From Amaranthus tricolor (taxonomy: Eukaryota > Streptophyta > Magnoliopsida > Caryophyllales > Amaranthaceae), in contig NC_080047.1 in assembly GCF_026212465.1 (NCBI RefSeq), positions 34,912,057 to 34,976,056 on the forward strand: DNA of 64,000 nt, read 5' to 3'. The stretch's first letter is position 1; every line of letters starts with the position of its first letter. The notes below the pieces were generated by a model. It was not told where the DNA came from. It did no database searches and was given only the letters and a program-made list of their open reading frames with translations. Positions 57,201 to 64,000 of the stretch are shown here, one piece after another. The position numbers and the translations under genes are program-made.

Positions 57201-58739
57201 ATGATCTTGAGAGATTGTTCTCAAGAGAAGGGGAGGTATATTATCTTTGTAATTGTTGAATTAATATAATAAACTACATTTGAGGGGGAGGTATCCAAGA
57301 TACTTCATATACACTTGTGTTCATCTTTGCATTATATTTTTCATTTGTTTTTCATTGTTAAACCTCTATGAGGCTTTCATTTCACCAATTAATGTTTGGA
57401 TGATTTATTTAGTTTTAAAGCCAACAAATATAATCTTATAATTTATAGTTTTAGTTATATATAATGCGTATATAAATCATTGATTCTTTTTTTTTGTTCT
57501 AAACATATCTAAATATAATTAATGATTTCAAAAAAATTAATGTAATTATAAGTAATATTAATAATCTAAAATCTAATTATTCTTTTTCACAACACTAATT
57601 CAAATGAGATGGTCTCACGGTGAAATAATTTTTATCGGGCTGGTTCAATAAACACTTTTTGTCTTATAATGATCACCTATAATCTTAAAGTGACCACTTA
57701 CAGTTTAAAAATAATCACTTTTTATAATCTTAGAGTGCTTACTTATAACCTTAAAAAGATCACTTACGATCTTAAAGTAATCAATTAAAGAAAAGGGCTA
57801 ATCATATAGGCTCCTCTCATGTTGAGAGGGTTCAATATGACCAGGCTCTATAAAATAGATTTAATTATATAAAAACCAATATCGACACAAAATCTAAATT
57901 CAAAACGACTTCAAACACCAGACTCAAAATCAACACAATGAGCCGAAAGAACACCCCTACATAAATACCTATTATTTCAATGAAACAAGGATGTATCATG
58001 GGGTCGAAAGTAGTATGCAACTTGTAAGTATATATTTCATTTAGTCAAATAGCTAAGATTCATGAACAACGAAAAGCATGCATACTTGGCCAACAAGAGT
58101 TCTCATAAGGGTCTTACGAAGCCGATTATCACTTTGTTCGGTAACCCTCATTTGTAACCTCATTATCTCCGCCGATGTTAATGGCCGTCTGATTGTTCGT
58201 GTTGGCACGCTGAATGAAATCCCTGGACTACTCTGACTATGCGAATGCCCAAAATGTCCATACGCATGCGGCGATGATGCTCCTTTATTATTAGACCCAG
58301 ATCCAGACCCTGTTACTCCACCCAGAGATGACCTTCTAGAAGGCATTCTTTTTAATGTCCGTAGTCCTAAGGCCCTTTTTATTCTACTATTAGTCACCAT
58401 CCCTACCCCGGTCCCACGCGTTGACCCTGGTGAATCCGGTCCATTGTTATTATTATTTTCTCCATGTTGGTCATTATTATGTGAATAATATGCCAATGCG
58501 GTTCGACCCCCAAAACCAGGGGCGGACCGACACGAAGTAAAAAACACTTCGTATGCAGTTTCACGTATATCATCTCTATCTACCCCATTCAATTTCCCAA
58601 ATGGCCATGATAAATTCGGGTCGAGCTCTGGTTCGAAACCCATAGCTTGAGAGGTACAATTATTGGAGCCCGATAATCCTTGACGATGATGAATTTGTTG
58701 ATTTGTATGGGTTGTCTCACGGCGGGTTTGGAATCCCAT
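51227..58739 (-). CDS. MUN-domain (DUF810) protein, PATROL1-related
   Basis: Five exons on the minus strand: 58739-58086, 54181-53297, 53022-52568 extended by one base to 52567, 52468-52282 and 52203-51227. All have GT-AG borders and matching phases, giving 1053 codons with the TGA. The N-terminus has PFGKLNGVDRDDIRETAYE and RRPLTSAEIMRLQMRVTEQ (about 184-202). Exon 2 begins MGRRAETIILPLELLRHLKP and contains GNPTDICHWADGYPLNLHLY. Exons 3-5 hold the MHD1/MHD2-type helical region (WHPVSAAIASVTLQNCYGAI at ~560, LTRCNRDSKFIKLWKRAG). The product resembles Munc13 MUN modules that promote vesicle delivery; its Arabidopsis relative PATROL1 brings the proton pump AHA1 to the plasma membrane in guard cells. 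This copy seems closer to the PATROL1 paralogues than to PATROL1 itself, so no symbol is given. The internal Mets at 54181 and 53022 are exon starts, not translation starts. Confidence 0.93.
54363..55169 (+). repeat. 5' LTR of the gag-protease element
   Basis: Contains a GCTCGATCGAGCAG-rich segment, a TATA-like CTATAAATAGG at about 54874-54884 and the LTR end TTTCATTTCA next to the primer site. Confidence 0.9.
55245..56831 (+). pseudogene. Gag-protease ORF of the truncated copia element
   Basis: One frame from the ATG at 55245 with two in-frame TAA codons (55638-55640 and 55983-55985). Gag part: MSEGKSFTIPLFDGKINFAI, then WELYQLIKDEETTMQDYI and LLASLPKNYRNIV. Zinc knuckle CYYCKKKGHIQMMC at about 55940-55981, protease GWVIDSGCSFHIC with Asp-Ser-Gly near 56145. 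After the protease the frame reaches NLYELQVDCG, where the pre-integrase domain would begin. It then passes into sequence next to the polypurine tract and runs into the 3' LTR to 56831. The integrase-RT-RNase H part is therefore cleanly absent. Confidence 0.88.
56579..57384 (+). repeat. 3' LTR of the gag-protease element
   Basis: Partner of 54363-55169, beginning TGTTAAAACAAGTGCC and ending TTTCATTTCA before ccaat. Confidence 0.9.
57600..57850. repeat. Degenerate ATAATCTTAAAGTGATCACTTA repeats in MUN intron 1
   Basis: After a GAGATGGTCTCACGGTGA motif, units of the kind CTTAAAGTGACCACTTA recur at roughly 25-30 bp. The same units occur inverted at 39120-39230. Confidence 0.6.
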
Positions 58740-58930
58740 TAATGACTTATAAATTCCTTTTTAGGTGAAAAAAGAAAAATGTATAGGAGATTAATGGGAG
58801 CTTTGAAAGAATATAGGGGTAGAGGAATTAGGGAGGTAGCTAGCACGGATTCCGATGAAAAGAATTAACGGCCAGCTACCCGGCGGGAGAGAAGGGGGAA
58901 AGGAGAATAAGAGCATTCAAAAAAGTGAGG
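58740..58930 (-). promoter_or_regulatory. Leader/promoter-proximal region of the MUN gene
   Basis: Immediately upstream of the ATG on the minus strand is a C/T-rich stretch (CTCCTTTCCCCCTTCTCTCC), typical of plant leaders. No single TATA box was chosen. Confidence 0.35.
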
Positions 58931-59582
58931 GACCGTAAAAAATGGATGTGTTGTATTAAGGGATATTACAACAAAGAAATGATAGGTGGATAATATTGAT
59001 GATTAATTTGGAAGTTGAAAAATAATCTAAAAATTGTTTTTTCGAGGAAAATGAGGAAAGTATTAAGGGTTGTGATCATGCTATTATTAGTAAATTTATA
59101 TTTTATTGTTTAAGTTTGTTGTCCTTAATTATATTGTAACATAATATATGCTACAATCATTTTATCTATTGAGCAATCTGTTTTTTTAATTGAATATATC
59201 ATTTGCAAAATGTTTTAGTGTTGTTGAGTTGAGCAAACAGAGCAAGCTCCTCTGGCTTCGTTTCTTGCTTACCATATGTCCGTTGGAACCATAGTCATCA
59301 ACGCTCAATGTACTTCTTGACCTAGCTTAGAATGGGAAGCCTTAAAGCCTAAGGTTTGCTTCAACTAAGCACCCACTATTACAATGTAGTACTTGTGTCT
59401 TCTTTTTTCTTTCACTAACATACTAAATTAATTTTCTTAATTTTGTTTTATTACTTGGTGAACAAAACTCACCAATAATCTAACATTTTTATGTCAAAGT
59501 TGTTCACATATCGCAAATTTTTGGTGTTAAGTTTTTCAATTCTTATTTAAGTGATAAAAATATCGATTATACTTTATCTTTA

Positions 59583-59905
59583 ACGGTCTATTTGGTTAAT
59601 GGTACTAAATAACGGTAAAGAGAATAATTTATAGTGTAAAATTTCATCAAAAGTTCCATGTCATTCTCATGGTGATGAAACTTTAATTAAAAAAAGTTTT
59701 TTTGTTTATGAATTTTCATTTCCATTTAATACCATCTCACCCAATAGTAATACATTAGAATGAAATTTATGAAGAAAATGAAATGAGTGAAGTTGGACAA
59801 GCATGACCATAAAGTAGCCAAGAGATTTTTCTACCAAAATTACGCTAGTTTTTATTTCAATTACCACCGGTTATTATCACCCACCAAACAAACCGTAAAG
59901 CGTTT
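59583..59905. mobile_element. MITE with ACGGTYTRTTTGG ends
   Basis: AACGGTCTATTTGGTTAATGG at left and the inverted ..CACCAAACAAACCGT at right, about 320 bp. One half recurs at 36870-37020, and part of the right half is duplicated at 59937-60003. Target duplication not resolved. The ORF at 59787-60161 is built from this repeat and is not credible. Confidence 0.6.
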
Positions 59906-60003
59906 GGATCAAGATCATCTAAATATTTTATTCTTAAGAGATTTTTCTACCAAAATTATACTAGTGTTACTTCTATTATTACTATTTATTACCATCCACC
60001 GTA

Positions 60004-61620
60004 TGAACAACAAATATAATTTTTGTAAACTCTTTGTCTTCTTAATTTTGCACTCTATTGTTGCTATACAAGAACCGAGCTTATATCTTTCTAACCACGT
60101 TAATGTGCGCAAAAGTATAAATCTTCTAAAGGACAAGTCAATTATTATACATAAAAAATAAATATTAGACTTGATTTGATAAAATACGAACTAATTAATA
60201 ATGATGACCAATTTATAATAAAATAATATAAAAATTGCACTACCACAATGTATTGTAATGATATCATACATGAATCCATCATATACTAGTCACACTCTAT
60301 TAAATGTTCAATAATCAAGTTGATATTTTTTACGTCATTTAACGTAATTAATCGAGTATACAATAAGACATTAATTTAGTTTACATTGAGAAACGTTTAT
60401 ATTTTAATAGAGACCGATAAATGCCAAAGGACTGCTATTTGATCGTTGCCTAAGCTTAATGTTGCTAATCCTACCTTATATGTCATAAATGTTTTCAAAA
60501 CACTACCACTTAATGTCAACCGTTAGTTGACCGTCACGTTGTGCGTTGATTTGGCATGTATGTGGCACGTGACTCATTCCTTCTCTTACTATTCCTGGAG
60601 AGAGATTACTCTTCACTCACTGCTACAATTCAATCAACATTTGAAACTTTTCAATTTTATTCCTCTATTAACGAATTGATTCCCGACTTACCACACGACT
60701 TGGCTATGAAATATCTCTTGAGAGTACCAATCACTTCTCATCCAAGTCTTAGATTGGTTTCTTAGTCAACGGAAATCCAACATTTCTAATCCTTTTTTTT
60801 TCTCTCCGTTGAATTACTAACTTCGCTAAAAATCAAATATTCTTGATTCAGTTCTCTCCATCACCATATGCTGAAAAATCCACCATTTTTGAAGTATCAG
60901 ATTTCATAGATATCAACATTGAGGAAAACTAACAACCGATTAATGAAATCAGATTGCTGAATTACAACCGATATCGACATAGAGTATTTAAATAAAGTTT
61001 TTTTCTTTCTTCTCATGAATCAACATTCTTGATTTTTAATCCTTTCCCTCTTTTCAATATTCTTTTATTTTATGTCACAAAACAAAAAGACTCTACCCTT
61101 TTCTGATTCAACCTCCCTTCGACACAACCACACTAATCCTGACCATCACATTTTCAAACAAAAACCAAAAACCCAATGTACTCTTCTTCCTTTCGACATT
61201 CTCTCTGAAAATTGAGATAAAGGCCTAAAATCGAGTGCGGTTGTTAAGTTAGAAGGGAAGAAAAATGGTAGAATGTAAATGATGGGGAAATAATGAAGTT
61301 TAATTGGAAAATAAAAGTATCGAAAGGGTTGATACTAAGTTTTGTTTTTAATATTTTGTATGTGTTTGTAAATACTAATTTTTATGTAATAAGGTCTTTA
61401 GGTTAATTGTATGTTGTTTTATTATTTATATTTGAATTGAATGTGATTTTAGTTATGTATGTAGTTGTTATTTTGTTGAATATAATAAATTTAATGAAGA
61501 AAAAAATGGAGACCATAAACATTAAAAATATTAAATAAAAGTTAGTGGAAAAAAATATGAGGACCACAACTAACAAAAAAATATTTTTATAAATTTAGTG
61601 GAAAATATGTAGGATTATAA
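60004..61620. other. AT-rich interval with no recognised gene
   Basis: No ORF with known domains. The frame at 60556-60765 has no family resemblance or splice context. No repeat boundaries were resolved. Confidence 0.5.
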
Positions 61621-61628
61621 AGAATAGT

Positions 61629-62940
61629 ATCAATTACCAACTACAGTCTTGAAATTTAGTCATTCTAAAATAAACAACCTCAAAGATTTTTTTTTTTTAT
61701 AAACAACAGCCTTCAAATTACTAAACATGATATTGATGCAGCCACTTTACCGAATGACCTGCTAAATGACAGTTAACCACGGTAAATGATTTTTGACTTT
61801 CAATTAAATTCATTTATATAACCTAATTTTCCGATTACACCAAATTAAACCCAATCTCACTCTAACCCTTTCTAATCACCACCCGACACCACCACCACCA
61901 CCAATAGCCCCTGAAAATCTGACAAAATATCCATGTTCTTCCTCAATCATATCAAATCTGATTTTCGTTTTAAGTTTCTATTTCTTTCTTTAATTGAATT
62001 TTAATTCAATTTCTTCTTTTTATTCTTTGTGTACACAATAAGGCTCTGGTATAATAGAGATATCACCAATTAAAGATTCTCAGCAAAAAAATACAAAGCT
62101 GTAATACATCTAAGTCATGAAAAAGTTTTTAATTTCTTCAATTTTATCAATCCAGGATTCTCACCAACATTTCTTCAATTTCTTCAATTTCACCAATGGA
62201 GGATTGTCACCAACATTTCTTCAATTTCAACAATGAAGATATTACCTAGAATTCTCATTTCCACAATCATCATCACAAAATTAAGAATATTTCGAATTAC
62301 CTGTAGGAATTTGAAGAATCTTTAAATGTAAAGCTTCATCAAAACCTAGCAGTTATAATTTTTGAAGTAGAAGATCAACAATGGCTTCGAGAAGAGCAAT
62401 ATTCTTTATTACCCTATATATCAAAATTATCTCTCCAAATTTAGCATTTTCAGGAGGAATGAAATAGTCTGCGCAAAATTCAAAGCAATTCTGCTCATTT
62501 TGATGTCGATTTGAAGGTAACCCAAACTAAAATGGCGGAGTTTTTGCAAGATAAGAATAAGAATTTAAATCAGATTTTAGATCCTTTTGGTATTAAGTTG
62601 AATTCGGAGTCGGAGATGGCAAGTTTGGGTCCTTCTCCTGATATTCCTTCTCTTAGTTTGGTGGTAGTAGCGGTGTTCGCGTGGGGGAACGGTGGTGATC
62701 GGGGAGGGTTAGAAAAAGGTTGGGGAAGAAGGGTTTAATTGGGTAATTAAGTTAGATTAATGAATTAATTGAAAGTCAAAGTCATTTACTTTGGTTAACA
62801 GTTATTTAGTAGGTCATCTGGTAAAGTGACTGTATCGATGTCGTGTTTGGTAATTTGAAGACTGTTATTTGTAAAAAAAAAAACCTTCGAGGCTGTTTAT
62901 TCTAAAATGACTAAATTACAAGGCTATATTTAGTAATTGA
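61629..62940. mobile_element. Non-autonomous DNA element with ~200 bp inverted ends
   Basis: 61629-61850 and 62735-62940 are inverted copies (shared AATTTAGTCATTCTAAAATAAAC at left and its complement at right, GTCACTTTACC, TTGACTTTCAATTAA). Such long ends point to a Mutator-like element, but no target duplication was found. The loop holds a frame starting at 62529 (MAEFLQDKNKNLNQILDPFG, then Gly-rich) that could be a captured exon. It is unidentified. Confidence 0.7.
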
Positions 62941-63447
62941 TCTTAAAATATAAAAATGTTAAAATAAAGTTAGTGGAAGATATGTGGGAACCATAAGTAT
63001 TATTAATATATTAATTTAGGATGAATAAGGTTATTTTTGTTTAAAATTGGTGACATAAACAAAAATATTTTTTGTAGGAACAATAAATGAAATACCTCAA
63101 AATGTCAAATGTGAACTTCTTTAAGATATGGAGGCAGTATGTTTTTTAGGCTGAAAACTTATTTTAAGATTTTACAAAGACATTAAACATTTAAATTATT
63201 ATTTATATTATGTTTAATGTGTTTAAATTTTCTATTATTTTTATGTAATTACTTATAATCTATATTGTATACTGTATGATTTAATGATTATGTTTCATAT
63301 ATATTCGTAATATATATTTCAATCTAATAGTAATACTTTTACAGTTTTTAAAACATATCAATTTATGATTTCAATATGATTTAGGAGTCATATAATAAAT
63401 TAATTACATATATAAAATTAGTAATTTTTATTTAAATAATTCATAAA

Positions 63448-63474
63448 TCGTGCTTGACACGAGAATCTATTTAG
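63448..63474 (+). mobile_element. Helitron-like 3' terminus, degenerate
   Basis: Hairpin TCGTG-CTTGA-CACGA followed by TTAG and T, in the position of CTAG. It belongs to the same series as 23645 and 35332. Confidence 0.4.
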
Positions 63475-63529
63475 TAGGGCTCTAAATCTATTCTAAGTTA
63501 ACTCCCTAAAAAGTAGAAAATATAGTATT

Positions 63530-64000
63530 TATATATTAGGTCTCGAAGTCGATGAAAAAGAAACAGAAGAAGAGCTGGCGCAGGCAATCTCGCTCGAAGC
63601 GGCATTAGTCTAACTCGAAACTGGGCAATTGCGCTTGAGACCATACTTAAGTTCGACGAAGCTTCACACTTAAGCATAAGTAAATTTCCTCATCAGGGCT
63701 TCCACCGAATTGATGTGAGCCTCGCTTGAAGCTATGAGTCTCACCCGAAATTTTGCTGAGTTCTCTCGAAACTTAGTACATAAGGTATCAGAACTTTACT
63801 TTTAATGTACCTTCGACTGAAGCTACTGAATTTCACCTGAGATCATGCACAGAGCCTCTAAATGGCTAGAAACCTCATCAAATGACCTTCAAACATTCAA
63901 CATTTTCAATAAAAGCCTTCATGAGCTACGATATAGTGTTAAACATGCAATGATGTATCAATAAAGCTCGATAGACATAGTTGAGGACCGAGATGGCTGG
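63530..64000. other. Unassigned, less AT-rich segment at the window end
   Basis: Recurrent CTCGAAGC / CTCGAAAC / GCTTGAAGC motifs, and GGTATCAGAAC at 63785, which is close to a retroelement primer site. It may be the edge of an LTR element continuing outside, but no second LTR is in view. Confidence 0.25.

Larger units (their letters stand above)
54363..57384 (+). mobile_element. Copia-type element with gag-protease only, in MUN gene intron 1
   Basis: LTRs of 807 and 806 bp (54363-55169 and 56579-57384), TG...CA, target duplication ccaat (54358-54362 and 57385-57389), primer site TGGTATCAGAGC (55172-55183) and polypurine tract GAGGGGGAGA just before the 3' LTR. The 1.4 kb interior has gag and protease but no integrase, RT or RNase H, so it depends on another element. 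It lies antisense to the host gene. The LTRs differ at a few percent of positions in the part compared by eye. Confidence 0.93.

Noticed and set aside
59787..60161. 124-residue ORF
   Set aside because: Composed of a MITE end and its partial duplication.
63785..63795. GGTATCAGAAC as a primer binding site
   Set aside because: It differs from the TGGTATCAGAGC motif, and no LTR end or coding region is visible beside it.

Overview
The window is AT-rich plant nuclear DNA, most likely from a eudicot. Evidence: two multi-exon plant genes with GT-AG introns, Ty1/copia elements with initiator-Met-tRNA primer sites, a CACTA transposon with CACTACAAGAAAA ends, hAT, Mutator-like and mariner-like elements, Helitron ends and an RTE-type LINE tail. 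Nothing in the sequence fixes the species.

Layout. 1-599 is the end of a large LTR. 1579-17076 is a degenerate Ty1/copia element (TSD taaat) into which a younger 10.7 kb Sirevirus-like copia element has inserted on the minus strand (2268-13000, TSD ggggg). 17182-18764 is a hAT-like element containing a Mutator-like element with hairpin motifs. 18.8-23.7 kb holds an exon-like remnant, a long-inverted-repeat element, a ~145 bp tandem array and a retroelement-like block with a 197-codon repeat-bearing ORF. 23675-25305 is mariner-like. 25541-33571 is a four-layer nest: a Mutator-like MITE contains a solo LTR, which contains a CACTA transposon, which carries the 3' end of a chaperonin CCT3 gene. 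33.6-40.6 kb holds Helitron helicase debris and termini, minisatellites and a LINE tail.

Host genes. Two intact genes converge tail to tail. On the plus strand at 40926-50716 is a four-exon NRT1/PTR (NPF5-type) transporter predicted to have 579 residues. On the minus strand at 58739-51227 is a five-exon MUN/DUF810 protein predicted to have 1052 residues, related to PATROL1. The 6.3 kb first intron of the transporter contains MITEs, a Helitron end and TA microsatellites. The 3.9 kb first intron of the MUN gene contains an antisense 3.0 kb copia element that keeps only gag and protease. The short ORFs start at misleading Met codons, so both genes were assembled by joining exons across these introns.

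58.9-64 kb holds MITE copies, a ~1.3 kb element with ~200 bp inverted repeats, a Helitron-like end and an unassigned final segment. I saw no tRNA, rRNA, CRISPR or prokaryote-type feature. No clearly new system emerged; the most informative items are the nests, the gene-capturing CACTA, the gag-protease-only element and the exon-like remnant at 18.9 kb.
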